Shown here: piece after piece, positions 35,094-46,355 of the stretch
Numbering within the stretch: position 1 is the first letter of the stretch
Layout: every line of letters starts with the position of its first letter
Source of the DNA: Datisca glomerata
Taxonomy: Eukaryota; Streptophyta; Magnoliopsida; Cucurbitales; Datiscaceae
DNA: 64,000 bases
Reading direction: 5' to 3'
Assembly (NCBI GenBank): GCA_003255025.1
Contig: QANY01009406.1
Coordinates: 868,001 to 932,000, forward strand
Notes under the pieces: model-generated
Seen by the model: only the letters and a program-made list of their open reading frames with translations
The model's database searches: none
Told to the model about the DNA's origin: nothing
Made by a program: the position numbers and the translations under genes

Positions 35094-35670
35094 GTTTGTA
35101 TGGTGACCATGTATGGTATGGAACCTGCTCAATATTAGTATTATTTATAATGGTATGGATACCTGACGTATCAATGTTCCATTGATACGGATTTCGAGAC
35201 AAACTCTAATAAATCACGTCTGATTATGAACATGGTTCCAGTAATAAAAGGTATAGGTAAAGAAAATTTTAGTTTAATAATGGTTTAGGCATTAATAAAA
35301 AGATTTTCTGTTGGGGCTGGAAGAGCCTTATAGATGGCTTCCTCAATCTTAATAGCTACATATTGAGTGCTTTGCAGTTAGCATGGATCATGAAAATTAA
35401 GGGTTATAGTTATTGTTGTATAAGGTTTAAATTATAGCATACATGGTTTCATGAGCAATTACTCTTTAATTTAAGGGAAGAAAACTTACTAATGAGAGCT
35501 TGATAGCTCGTGCAGTATTAAGACGTAATTGTGGTTTCAAGATGGGCTTCAAGATATATGCACAGCTAGATGTAATAAAAGAGCTTAGAGAGAAAGTAGA
35601 GAGAAGGAATAACATTTTATTCTCAACACATGAGATCCTAAAAAAAGCTAAAAAACTTGTTCCTCAACAA
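35094..35670. other. Scrambled caulimovirid fragments
   Basis: Short pieces in changed order: 35130-35180 repeats the protease-region sequence near 38930-38970, 35215-35345 repeats 36590-36680 and 36968-37010, and 35440-35600 is an inverted copy of 32870-33030. No open frame of note is present. Confidence 0.65.
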
Positions 35671-36063
35671 TAGGAGTGTTCACGGTTCGGTAATAAAACT
35701 GAACCGAACCGAACTGTGAATACAAAAAGAACCGAACGGAATCAAACCGTGAGTTTTGGTTCGGTTCGGTTCGGTTCGATATTGTTAATTAAAAATATTT
35801 TTTAATGATATTATTGAAAAACAAATATAAAAGTAAAGTTTTGCTTCGGTTCAGTTCGGTTCGGTTTTCTAAGAAATTATATATAAAAAAATAAAAAAAT
35901 CATATAAATTTAAAGTTCGGTTCGGTTTGATTTGAAAATCATCAAGTTCTGAACCGAACTAAAACCTCGGTTCAGTGATTTTCCCTAAACAAATATACAT
36001 AAAGAACCGACCAAACCGATCATTTTCGGTTCGGTTCAATTCTGTTCGGTTTGAACACCCCAA
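35671..36063. mobile_element. hAT-type MITE rich in GGTTCGG repeats
   Basis: A 393-bp non-coding element has terminal inverted repeats TAGGAGTGTTCACGG and (reverse complement of the right end) TTGGGGTGTTCAAACCG. An 8-bp target duplication flanks it: CTCAACAA at 35663-35670 and CTCAATAA at 36064-36071, one mismatch. The interior is built of GGTTCGG/CCGAACC strings in both orientations, allowing a long hairpin. It inserted into the caulimovirid locus. Confidence 0.85.
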
Positions 36064-36071
36064 CTCAATAA

Positions 36072-37760
36072 ATGGCGAGGTTCCCTTATAAAACATAAAA
36101 AAAGATAAGGTTGTCGTGTCCTGGATGGCTTGGAGTCGTCCATTCCTTATCTTCTTGCATTTTGGGAATCTACTTTAGTCAAAAGTAGATTTGTTGTCTT
36201 CTCTTGATAGTCTTCTGGTGTTGTTGTCTTCTGTTGATTGTATTCTAGTGGTCGACAAAGAGAATCTACTTTAAGTAAAGTAGATTTATCATCTTCTCTT
36301 AATGGGTTTTTCTTGTTATGAGTGGGGGATAAAAGTTAAACTTTTCTTTCTCCCTTTTTATCTTCATTGATCTTTTCTGAAATAATACAAGTAAGAGAAT
36401 CCCAAAAATCAATAGTGGGATCAAATGCTTCTGGGTCTTGGCTCTCACTGACCAAAATGCTGAAGGTGTTGACATTATGGTAAGAATCAGTCTGTTGAGT
36501 GGTGTTGGATTTCATGGAAACATCTTCAAGAACAAAAACATGAAAAAAATTGTTCTTTGATGTAATCCATGGTTTTTATCATTAATTCTTTTTCAGTGAG
36601 ATTAGGAAATTTTTGTTTAATAATGGTTTGAGCATTAATAAAAGGATTTCCTGTTGGGGCTGGATGAGCCTTATGGATGGCTTCAAATCAAGCTTGTTAA
36701 TGTGCTTTGATGGTTTTGATTAATTCTGTTATGTTGGGGTTCATCCCCTTATCCCACCACTTGGTGAAAAAGACTCTTTTGAGTAGTGGGATATCATTAT
36801 GATAATCAATTTTAAATCGCATTTTCAGATCCAAAGTATATTGAATCGAATAATAAAATGAATTAGAGATTTTGATACTGTAATATTTTTGTTTACTGAT
36901 AAAAGAGAATAGGACGAATGCCATTCTCTATATTCTAATTGAATTTTTTCTTGTAGAGTTTCAAAGGTTATGAACAGGGTTCTGGTAATAAAAGGTATAG
37001 GTAAAGGAATTAATAAAATCCCAATAACTATATTTTACTTCCTTTTGATTCAGGTCAAGAGTTCTGGTTGTGTGAGGATGAATGTCTCATTAACTAATGG
37101 ACATTATGTTTCTGATAACAGCCTTACTGAATGTAATAGAGCTGGTATTTCTATTGGAATCATGGAGGGTGTGTCTGATGTCCATGGCGCCGGTTTGAAC
37201 TATGATTGCTTCATAGAAATATCGATATTGCTCAAAGTGAGTCGGATGTTGTTGAGCTTAGAGATATCATCTTTTAATCTCCCATGGATCGGACAACCAT
37301 TTTTCATCTTCTGGTTCAATAAAGAGAATTGACTCTTCAGAAATACTATTAGGATATAATGCTCTGGTGTTGAGAGGATATTCTTAGCAGACTTGCTAGA
37401 ATTAGCCTCTTGAACACTAGAGAATTCTGTTGGCCAAAAAATGATATCTTGCTGTTGTTGTGTATTGTTAAGACCTCTGCCACGGCCATGTTGGCCTAGG
37501 CCATGACTTCTGTTACTCATTATGTTTTATCCTTGTAAATATTCACGAGTTCAAAAGTCAGGTAGAGAGTTCTGTTCACCTTTAATATATTCAATATCAA
37601 AGTCAAATATCGATAAAATGCTTTACCAAGAGGCAAATATCTGTTTGGAAGTAAGATCCTGTACGTCTTTTTTAAATATCTGTTTAGTTGCAGAACAGTC
37701 AACTCTAATAAGAAAATGCTGGTTAAGTAAACCATCCTGAAATTTAAGAACACATTTAAC
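36072..37760 (-). pseudogene. Caulimovirid upstream-ORF and leader region, unit A
   Basis: A minus-strand frame at 37520-37200 starts MSNRSHGLGQHGRGRGLN and continues with a QQQQ run. It matches a frame at 44511-44200, so it is a repeated viral segment upstream of each movement protein. A second frame at 36924-36697 (VFFTKWWDKGMNPN) lies further along the same direction. DNA from 37521 to 37760 is leader-like, without a family match. The arginine/glycine-rich start suggests nucleic-acid binding, but the function is unknown. Confidence 0.55.
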
Positions 37761-37829
37761 AATTGTTAAACATTCATATTTAATGGTGGATAATTAATTG
37801 CTGGTCCTTTCCTTTCCAAGTTCCTGAAG

Positions 37830-38892
37830 TAACCCTTAAGAGTTCTTTCTACTGTTTATGAGAGTTTACCTATTTGAGAATACCACCATAACCTTGATTG
37901 GAAGCATCCGTTTCTATAATCTTATGCTAATTAGGATTGGGCAAAGATAAACAATATAACTGTTTAATTTTTTCTGATTTTCTTAACAGCTAGAGTATGC
38001 TTTGTTGTCAAAGGAGAAGGACTTTTTTTTTTAACTTTGTTGTACAAAATAGAAGTATCATGTGATAATTGCAGATAAAAGTCTCTAATATAATTAAGAC
38101 TACCAAGAAATCTCTATAATTGAGTTTTTTCTTTAATTTCATCTGAAAATTTAGGTGCAAATTCTATGCTATAATTAATAGGAATAATAGTTCCATTGAA
38201 AATATTATATCCTAAAAATCTTACTGCAGTTTTAAATATTTTCATTTTGGTAGCTAAAACAACCAAACCATTACGGATAATAACATGCTTGAAAATATTC
38301 AAGTGTTTAATATGTTGGTCTATAGAAGATGAAAATATTAAAACATCATCAAGCATTGAATACATCATTCATTATATGTTGGAATTCTGAAGAATCATTC
38401 TTAACTTTGAATGGAAAGACGTTCCATTTGTAATGGTCAAAAGCTCAGCTATCTGTATTTGCCAAAATTCTGATTTTAAGTAAAATTTTGAAAAGACTAC
38501 GGAATCATAAAGTCTGTCTAACAAATATTTTTTGTTCGATAGAGGATATCTTATCCATTGAAAAGTATCATTAAAAGGTTTATTATTGATTTTATTTCAC
38601 TTTTGCATATCTCTAAATATTCCTTTTTCATTTGGCTGGGCCTGATTTTGTAGGAATATTTCTTTCATCAAAATTTTGATTATAAGGTAAAGATATGATA
38701 TGTTTCTTTTTGTTCCAAAAAGCATTGGGAATGTCACTACAAATTTTTGTTTGAAACTCATACAAAATCATCTTTATCTTATTCTGTAGTACAGGTTGTT
38801 GTACGTTGATCAATTGTAAGAAATTGAATTTCTTTCTGTACAAAATTTAACTGGTTATTTTTATTATGAATAAGATGTTCTATTAGATCTAA
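37830..38892 (-). pseudogene. Caulimovirid reverse transcriptase, unit B
   Basis: The sequence is closely similar to unit A. The open part 38114-38368 covers the RT palm after the active site (DDVLIFSSSIDQHIKHL). Compared with unit A, 26 bp are missing at the active site, which removes the Tyr and Ile of YIDD and shifts the frame. The N-terminal RT (38400-38640) is also broken, with a deletion of the NGTSEFQ-side linker. A more upstream frame at 38628-38843 (FWNKKKHIISLPYNQNFDER) connects to the protease. Confidence 0.82.
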
Positions 38893-39774
38893 TTATTTAG
38901 TATATAGTTTTGTAACAAATTCAAATATAATATCAGTATTGTTTATAATGGTATGGATACCTGACGTATCAATTCCTGTAATAGGCGTAATAGAATTTAA
39001 AAAAGGATTGCCAAGAATTATGCTTTGTATCATGTTTTTTATTAAAACAAAAGATGCAAATGAACAAATACGTTGTTTGAAAATAAATGCTTCAGGTATT
39101 TTATATTGAATACGCATAGAGTTACCACTAGCACGCGTAAGGGATTGACTAGTTTTCTAGAAATATGTAGTAAGGATTAAACTTTCATGTATGCAGTTCT
39201 TATCAGCACCACTGTCAACTAAAACAATGACATCTTTAATTAGATAATCTGGTTTGATAACTAAAGTAATTTTATTATACCACTTTTGGAAAGTAACGTG
39301 GTTCAGAAGAAATAAATAGGGATTGTCCTTAAGTGTTTCTACTGTATTCACCTGGGGTGAAGAAGGTTCAGGTTCCTCAAGAGGAGTCCTACCTTTGGTA
39401 GTTGATTGTTTGAGGAGAGTAAGATCCTGAAAAATGATTTGATTAGTAGTTTTTAACTGCTGAATTTTAGACTTAATGGTATTAATTTCTATTTTGAGAT
39501 CTGAAATGGTAACAGGTTTAACGGGTAAAGAATCCTTTTGGATACGAGTTAGAAGTTCTTTCATACTATAATTTTCAATGGGAATGGCTTCTAGTGTGAT
39601 ATAAACTTTATAGCAGGTTTCTAAGAATGTTAACTTCATCTCTAGGTCAGTAGTCTGGTCAGCAGTAAATAGAAGAGATCGATGGGTGTTAATTAGAACA
39701 TTGATGCTTGGTCCAATCATATCAAGACTATTCATTTCAACTATGACTTTCCAATAGTTGGTTTCAGTTATCAT
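38893..39774 (-). pseudogene. Caulimovirid aspartic protease and preceding linker, unit B
   Basis: A 205-residue frame (39774-39157) has a helical, glutamine- and leucine-rich linker (SDLKIEINTIKSKIQQL). It ends with the protease active site VLVDSGADKNCIHE, with the D-S-G-A codons at 39205-39216. A following frame (39117-38893) has ILGNPFLNSITPITGI, the protease C-terminal half. One stop near 39157 separates them. The protease would have cut the polyprotein. Confidence 0.8.
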
Positions 39775-40980
39775 GCTCCACGATTTAGAGCAATAAGGTA
39801 ATCAGAAGTAGTAGAGGAAGTAGAGTCAGATTCATAAATTTGAGTGAAATCATCATCTGTACTAGCTTCTGTTAAACTACCATAAGAAAGATAATTTAAG
39901 ATTTTCCGCTGGGTCTCCTTATCAAAAGATAGCTCATTCAATTTCTTTTTAAATTTATATCGACGCCTATTAGCGTAATGGCCAGGTAATCCACACTTAT
40001 AGCAGGTGCCTTGGGATTTTTGCTTTCTTGAGGTAAATTTCTTATGGGGATTCTTAGGAGAATCTTTGTATCTGGATTTCTTCAGAGGGAAATATTTTTA
40101 TAGGACTTGTAAGATTTGAAAGTCCTATATGATTGAGAGGTAGAATGATACTGTTTTTTGTATCATAGGAAAATTGATCACATAATTCACCCAATTCTTT
40201 TTTGTTATCAAGATTCTGATTTTTCATCATATGCTGTAATTTCATATCATTGCAAAGAGCTAAGTATTCTTCAATGACACGGGCAACAAGATGGTCATAA
40301 GTGTATTGGGTATAAGGGTTGTCCATCTGATTATGTTTATCCCCAAACTTCTTTCAAACCTTTTATGTAAATAGACTAGGGAGACTATCAAGGCCTTCCA
40401 ATGCTCACTGTTAGGGTCACTTCTCTGCATGACTTTCATGAGGAAGACATCTTTATACCAACAAAAATGGGTTAATCAAGGACATCTAAAATTTTGTAAT
40501 AATTATCGATGTCTATCAATATTAATCACTCCTGGTCCAAGAAAATGGTGAATTATAGATTGAGCAAACGTATAACAAGCATCTTCATTTCTGGTCTAGG
40601 TACCCGTCAAGGGGTCAGTCTTGATCTTAAAGGAATTTAAAATCTCATTTCTCTGACTTTCTGCAAGATAATTATCCCACCATCCTTTAAGAGTTCATAT
40701 AAAACCATCAACAAGGAATCTACAGATTTGGTGATCAGTATTGTCATTTTGTTTGCAAACTAAGGAGTATATAATCATCTGGTGTATAGTTTCAAAAACT
40801 TGATATTCAGTTTTTTCATCTATATTCCATTCACAAATGGTTTTACCATGATATGATCTTTGAGTATGTAGGAAATCTTCTTCATACAATAGATCTTGAG
40901 TGATAGGTCTAGGATAATAATATCTACTAGGTCTTGTTAAAGTCATACGAGTAGTAGGTCTTTTTGAATAGGAACGGGTC
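39775..40980 (-). pseudogene. Caulimovirid capsid region with CCHC finger, unit B
   Basis: Frames are broken but readable. They include YYYPRPITQDLLYEEDF (40920), GFIxQLKGWW-type sequence near 40690, YTQYTYDHLVARVIEE near 40290 and ELGELCDQFSYD near 40180. The zinc finger CYKCGLPGHYANRR lies near 39966-40007; its final Cys position is Arg, so the CX2CX4HX4C motif is incomplete. Acidic and serine-rich residues follow (39800-39860). The plastid ndhH piece interrupts the region at 40981. Confidence 0.8.
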
Positions 40981-41366
40981 TTGTTTCAGCAACTCAAAAG
41001 TGGGCGAAGGTTTTTTACTAATGAATCGATATTCAAAATCATTCCATTCCGGATACCTTTCTCTATCAAAACATCGAATTTCTAAATTCTCATAGGGCCC
41101 CCCTGGAATTCCTTCCAAAGCCTGTTGAATAATTTTTATGGATTCCGTCATTTCACCAAGTCTGACTAAATAACGAGCTAATGAATCTCCTTCTTTTTGC
41201 CACTGAATTTCCCAATCAAATTCGTCATAACACTCATAATGGTCAACTTTACGAAGATCCCATTGTATTCCGGAAGCTCGCAGCATTGGTCCCGCTAAAC
41301 CCCAATTTATTACTTCTTCTTCACCAATAATGCCTACTCCCTCAACTCGTTCTAAAAAAATAGGAT
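40981..41366 (-). pseudogene. ndhH: NUPT: internal plastid ndhH fragment inside the caulimovirid capsid region
   Basis: About 127 residues of the plastid NAD(P)H dehydrogenase subunit H are present. They include [57 protein letters not shown] and [16 protein letters not shown]. There is no stop or frameshift. It makes up the middle of a 180-residue open frame (41469-40927): the first 36 or so residues are viral capsid sequence and the last 17 are viral DNA read in a shifted frame. Plastid ndhH is about 393 residues, so both ends are missing. Few changes (Ala to Val, Ser to Ala) point to a fairly recent transfer. It is not a functional ndhH. Confidence 0.93.
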
Positions 41367-42179
41367 GTTTATTGATTGTATCATCAAAGTTCTTCTGAAT
41401 ATCCAATATTTGGGAAAGAGAGAATTCTTCGGGTTCTTCATGCTGGAGTGAATCATCCTGATTCATCATATTCAGTTATCCTGAAGTTTTTGGAATGAAA
41501 ATCTTAAGGTTGTTTATTTTTCCAATAAGAGTTTTCATAAAATCATCATCTTTCTTAGTAGATTCTAATTTAAAATTCTGAACTTCAAGAGGGGGTTTTA
41601 TAGTGACTGGTTCAAGGGTAATCTTTTGCTGATCAATCAGATTTTGTTGAGTCTTGGTATCTTATATTTGTTCAATGTGGTCTTCAATATGGGTTAACTA
41701 GGTTCCTACAGTTTGAAGGAAAAGATTGGTATAATTATTATGTTTGGTTAAGGGGAGAATATATTTAATTCTCACTAGATCCTGATGACTAGCTTTCTCA
41801 GGAACCTCAGTATAAGGATTTATAGCTAGAGGTTTCTGATTCCTATTGCCTGGAGCAAGTTCTAAGGATAAATGTGGTGGATGAGTAGATTGGTATGTAC
41901 AACCACCTGTGGTTATCCAAGTCTTTTGCATATTGGAAAGAACTTGTATTTGCTGGTCATCATGAATTTTAACATGTAAGGTAAACTGATAGTACCATTC
42001 AGGAAAAGACTGAAGACGCTGATCTTTTTCTAACTGCTAGTAATATAATTTTTTTAGATCTAAAAGCTGTTGAGGATTATGGCTTGAGAAATATCAATTC
42101 CTAAAGTCATGATATTTCGGTTGCATAAAATCCTGACGAAGACTTTGACTTAATAAACTTCTGCGTGTAAAATCCATCA
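41367..42179 (-). pseudogene. Caulimovirid region between movement protein and capsid, unit B
   Basis: Frames at 41931-41698 (PPHLSLELAPGNRNQKPL, YTEVPEKASHQ) and around 42110 carry the sequence between movement protein and capsid. Part of it is duplicated at 43975-44110. The first codons of the chimeric ndhH frame ([16 protein letters not shown]) also come from here. Stops are frequent. Confidence 0.65.
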
Positions 42180-43250
42180 AAGATTAAATTGCATATTACT
42201 GGAAGTTGGGCTATTTGGCCTTCTATTAGCATTTGATTCATAAACACCATGAGATATCTGGTTGTCAGATATGTGGATTCTTTTGATATAATCTTCAGAG
42301 ATAAATGAATTTTCAGATCCATTAGATCCTATGGGTTCAGATATAGATTGTCTGGAAGATTCGGGAAGATTAACCTTATAAGGAGGAATACTTATGTTGT
42401 GTATACTAGAATGGTTTCTAGTTAAAGGATTCTGGAAACCAAGATAAACATTACCTCCTTGGATTTTAATGACATCTTCAATAGATTGCCTAATGATAGG
42501 TCTCGTAGGCACGACATTAGAGATTTATCAAGTTTCAGGAAAAGTAATTTTAGCCCATGGTATCAATGCGAGGAATAGCTACCTGGCTGTTGAAGAAATT
42601 AGTATCAACGAGGACAATATGTCCTTATTTACTCTGCTTGTGGGTATAAGGATTTAAGGTGGAGAGAACATTGAGATGAATCCTAAAAAGGATGGCGAAT
42701 GAGATGATCCTGGTAGATATTCATAACCATGCGATAGAACTCTGAGTTCTAGAACTTTGGCTAAATTACTGTCAGGAAGAGCAACGCTCAAGTTAGGATA
42801 AATATTACAGTATACTGGTCCATGAGATAAACTAGTCTCTATGGCTCCCATAAGTGAGGCTTTCCAGTTGAGGCATTTACCATCTCTATGAGTGCATTGT
42901 ATACTGATGTTCAGACCTAATGAAGTCAAAGGCTTGAAAGTAATTTGCACAAGTCCTACATGAAGATATTTATACTTTTGCATCAAATGATATAAATCAT
43001 AAATATGCAATAGATAAATTATATCATCGTTATTCTGTAAAGGAATAGCATATTCAAAGGTTTTGATTATCTTTCTACTAGTGATATCAAAAGTACCAAT
43101 TTTGTAAATTGTTTCTGGTTTAACTTTGGGTACGGTCCATTTATCCAAAGCTTCTTTCACATTTTGATAAGCAATTAATTATGTAACTTCTGAAGTAGAT
43201 GCTACTATATTAGTTATTGTTGTGATATAAGGAGAACGTAATTCAGACAT
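42180..43250 (-). pseudogene. Caulimovirid movement protein, unit B
   Basis: This is the better-preserved copy. The start codon is at 43250. An open stretch at 43160-42654 has ETIYKIGTFDITSRKI, FEYAIPLQNNDDIIYLLHI, GLVQITFKPLTSLGLN and LMGAIETSLSHGPVYCNIYP, typical of caulimovirid 30K movement proteins. After a break, 42512-42177 continues with IEDVIKIQGGNVYLGFQNPL and a Ser/Asn-rich tail. A stop early in the gene (near 43180) and the break near 42650 disable it. Confidence 0.87.
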
Positions 43251-44674
43251 GTTTGTATGGTGATCATGTATGAATAATTTAAAGAGAATATAGACACTGT
43301 TATAACCAATTCCTAAAATCATGATATTTAATAAACTTCTAGGTGTAAAATCCATCAAAGATTAAATTGCATATCACTGGAAGTTAGAACATTGATGCTT
43401 GGTCCAGTCATATCAAGACCATTCATTTCAGTTATGAAGATTCTGATTTTTCATCATATGCTGTAATTTTATATCATTGCAAAGAGCTAAACCTTCTTCA
43501 ATGACAAGGGCAACAAGATGGCCATAAGTGTACTGGTCATAAGGGATATCCATCTGATCATGTTTATCCCTAAGCTTCTTTCGAACCTTTTCTGCAAATA
43601 GACTAGGGAGATTATCAATGAATTTGGCATTCCAATGTTCACTGTTAGCGTCACTTCTCTGCATGACTTTCATGAGGAAGACATCTCTATACTAACGAAA
43701 ATGGGTTAAGGAAGGACATCTAAGATTTTGTAATAATTCTCGATGTCTATCAGTATTAATCACTCCTGGCCCAAGAAATACTGTTAGGGATATATTGTTA
43801 TGGTGTTAAGAGGATATCCTTAGAGATGGTAGATTCCTCATTTGGAAAGCCTCACTTATGGGAGCCATAGAGATCAGTATGAAGGAAATCTTCTTCATAC
43901 AATAGATCTTGAGGGGTAAGTCTAGGATAATAACATCTACTAGGTCTTGTTAAAGGGGAGAATATCTTTAATTCTCACTGGATCCTCTGATGACTAGCTT
44001 TCTCAGGGACCTCAGTATAAGGATCTATAACTAGAGGTTTCTGATTCCCGTTATCTGGAGCAAGTTCTAAGGGAAAATGTGGTGGATGAGTAGATTGTAT
44101 TTGATCCATGCTGACTCCAAAGACACTTAATATGTAGCTATTAAGGTTGAGGAAGCAATCACTGTATATACAATAAGTTTGAGGAACAATCAATGAATAG
44201 TTAGTGGGACGTCACCTAAGTCGCGTATGGTAAGGTCCGTTGACCAGGGATTGCGTTAGGACATTGGAAGACATCCATTTTTCATCTTCTTGTTCAATAA
44301 AGAGAATTGTCTCTTCAGAAATACTTTAGGGATATATTGTTTTGGTGTTAAGAGGATATTTTTAGCAGACTTGCTAGAATTAGCCTCTTGAACACTGAGG
44401 AATCCTGTTGGCCAAAAAATGCTATCTTGTTGTTGTTGTGTACTGTTAAGACCTCTGCCACGGTCGCGTTGGCCTCAGCCACGACGTCTATTACTCATTC
44501 TGCTTTTTATTAAAATAAAAGATGCAGATAAACAAATACCTTGTTTGCAAATAGGTGCTTCATGTATTTTATATTGAATACGCATAGAGTTACCACTAGC
44601 ACTCGTAAGGGATTGAGTAGTTTTCTGGCAAATATAAATATCTGAGCAGGATAGATATAAAACCGCTTTTATTG
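43251..44674 (-). pseudogene. Duplicated and shuffled caulimovirid fragments
   Basis: Pieces joined out of order: movement-protein tail (43310-43385) joined directly to the 39690-39730 linker region, a capsid piece with YDQYTYGHLVALVIEEGLAL (43673-43428), a piece of the 43970-44110 linker, an upstream-ORF copy (44511-44200, with RGRGLNSTQQQQ), and a protease-region piece (44510-44640). Abrupt joins point to template switching or repeated recombination before or after integration. Confidence 0.7.
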
Positions 44675-45030
44675 TTTTTTTTGCCATTACGAATGGAACG
44701 TCTTGCCATTCATGGTCATTCAGAATTCCATCATATAATAAATGATGGTCTCCCTAGTCTATTTGAAGAAAATGTTCAAAAGAAGCTTAAGGATAAACAG
44801 GATCAGATGGACATCCCTTATGACCAGTACACTTATGGCCATCTTATTGCCCTAGTCATTGAAGAACGCTTAGCTCTTTACAATGATATGAAATTACAGC
44901 ATATGATGAAAAATAAGAATTTTCATAATAGAAGAGACTTGGAGTTGTATTGCTTTCTATGTTAATAAAAATGTTAAAATTGAAAGAGGATCACTTAAGT
45001 TAGTGATCAATTGTAAACCTCTTAATGATG
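44675..45030 (+). pseudogene. Inverted caulimovirid capsid/RT fragment
   Basis: Unlike the rest of the locus, this piece reads on the plus strand. An open part at 44672-44965 contains IPYDQYTYGHLIALVIEERL and KLQHMMKNKNFH (capsid). It is followed at 44940-45030 by AFYVNKNVKIERGSLKLVIN, the RT N-terminus, joined directly. It closes the caulimovirid locus on the right. Confidence 0.75.
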
Positions 45031-46317
45031 CTCTTCAAATATACATATATACATATTATGTATACTATATGTATATATAATATAGCATATATGGAGAGAT
45101 ATATAGATAAAAATGGTAGAGATTGGCTAAATTTAATTAATGTTAAGAAATGCTAATAAGAAAAGTTGAGAGAGAAAAATGGTAAAAATTGACTAAATTT
45201 AATAGATTTTAATAAGAGAAGGAGAGAGATGTGGAATGAGAGAGAGAGAGAGGTGGAAGGAGAGAGAGAGTTAAAAAGAGTATATCAGTAAAACAATAAA
45301 TAAATACACTATTAAATTTAAATCAATTTGTTATATTAATTAATTATTTTAAAAATATTATATTTAATGTTTTTTAAAATTTATGATAAAATTATATTTA
45401 AAATATAAAATTTATATAAATTTCATTATTCTTATTTAAATTATGAGAACAAGAGATCGCCGTGTTATACTAGTATGAACCATTGAAATGACATTAATGG
45501 GTGATTTTAGTCGTTGAAAATTATTTGGACAGACCAAATCCATCAATATCGTCATATGTTCACCAAAATAGGGGACTGATTTGCCTCCACCAACCAGTCA
45601 GCACTAGGCTCGATGTCCCATTTTTTCTTTCTTCTTTTTGAAGAATGCTCTCTTGCTTAGTTGAATAGTGATTAAAACTCAAAACTGACATGGCACGGCA
45701 CTATTGACAATGAACGTTTCTATCACTGGCTTATAACGAATATGACGTAAAGGTATACTTAATAGTGTTTCAACTTCATTGATAAATATTTTAAATAACA
45801 ATAATAGTAAGTAACTATGCAAGTACTGACCAACTCTCATAATCAATGCTCATACCGATATTTATCTGTATTATAATAAAAATAATTTTAAAAGGTAAAA
45901 AAAAATTATTTCTCATTTTACATTTCATGGTCTCTTAAAATATAATACAATTTAAGTCTTTCATTTTTTTCTTCATCTAATTCATATAATAATATTTTAA
46001 CTTCTATTTAATGAAAATTTATTTTTAAATTGATAGTAAAACTAAATAGTTTATAATTTTATGAAGTTAGAAATAAATCTCTATCAAGGTAAAACTCGAG
46101 ATCTTTTATATGATATTATATATTAACTTTCTCTTAGTATGATAGTTATTTTCTAAGAATATGATAAGTTGATGGAATAAAATTATTTTTTATACTATTC
46201 AAAAAATAATGTTATGTAATGTAATTTAAAGATTATAAACAAACTAATTTATTTAAAGATTACAACAAGTTTTAAAGATAGTTAATATTAATTTTAAATC
46301 ATACTTTTATCTTAGAT
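45031..46317. other. AT-rich DNA, possible body of a non-autonomous Helitron
   Basis: No coding seen. TA-rich simple sequence at 45035-45110, GA-rich simple sequence at 45225-45275, then plain AT-rich DNA. If the 3' terminus at 46354 is real, part of this would be a short Helitron body, but I could not fix a 5' TC end. Confidence 0.4.
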
Positions 46318-46355
46318 TAAATTAACACGTGCGGAGCGCATATTTTTCTACTAGT
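46318..46355 (+). mobile_element. Helitron-like 3' terminus
   Basis: A short hairpin, TGCG-GAG-CGCA (46330-46340), is followed ten bases later by CTAG (46351-46354) and then T. This matches the plant Helitron 3' end (hairpin plus CTRR, insertion before T). Evidence is a single short motif. Confidence 0.5.

Larger units (their letters stand above)
32756..45030 (-). mobile_element. Rearranged endogenous caulimovirid (pararetrovirus) locus
   Basis: About 12 kb hold decayed pieces of a plant pararetrovirus: movement protein, capsid region with a CCHC finger, aspartic protease, reverse transcriptase and RNase H remnants. Most are on the minus strand. Two movement-protein copies (starts at 43250 and 35093) and two reverse-transcriptase copies (33325-33861 and 38114-38500) show at least two units head to tail. 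Small inverted pieces are also present: 32760-32830 against 37035-37115, 32870-33030 against 35440-35600, and 44675-45030 on the plus strand. The 30K-type movement protein separates it from ordinary gypsy elements. It may be a florendovirus-like lineage, but the genus is not certain. All frames are broken. Confidence 0.88.

Noticed and set aside
40927..41469. Functional plastid-type ndhH gene
   Set aside because: Only about a third of the protein is present, flanked by viral sequence, in nuclear DNA.
45440..45475. Second Helitron-like 3' end (CTAGT after GTGTTATA)
   Set aside because: CTAG is present but there is no hairpin before it.
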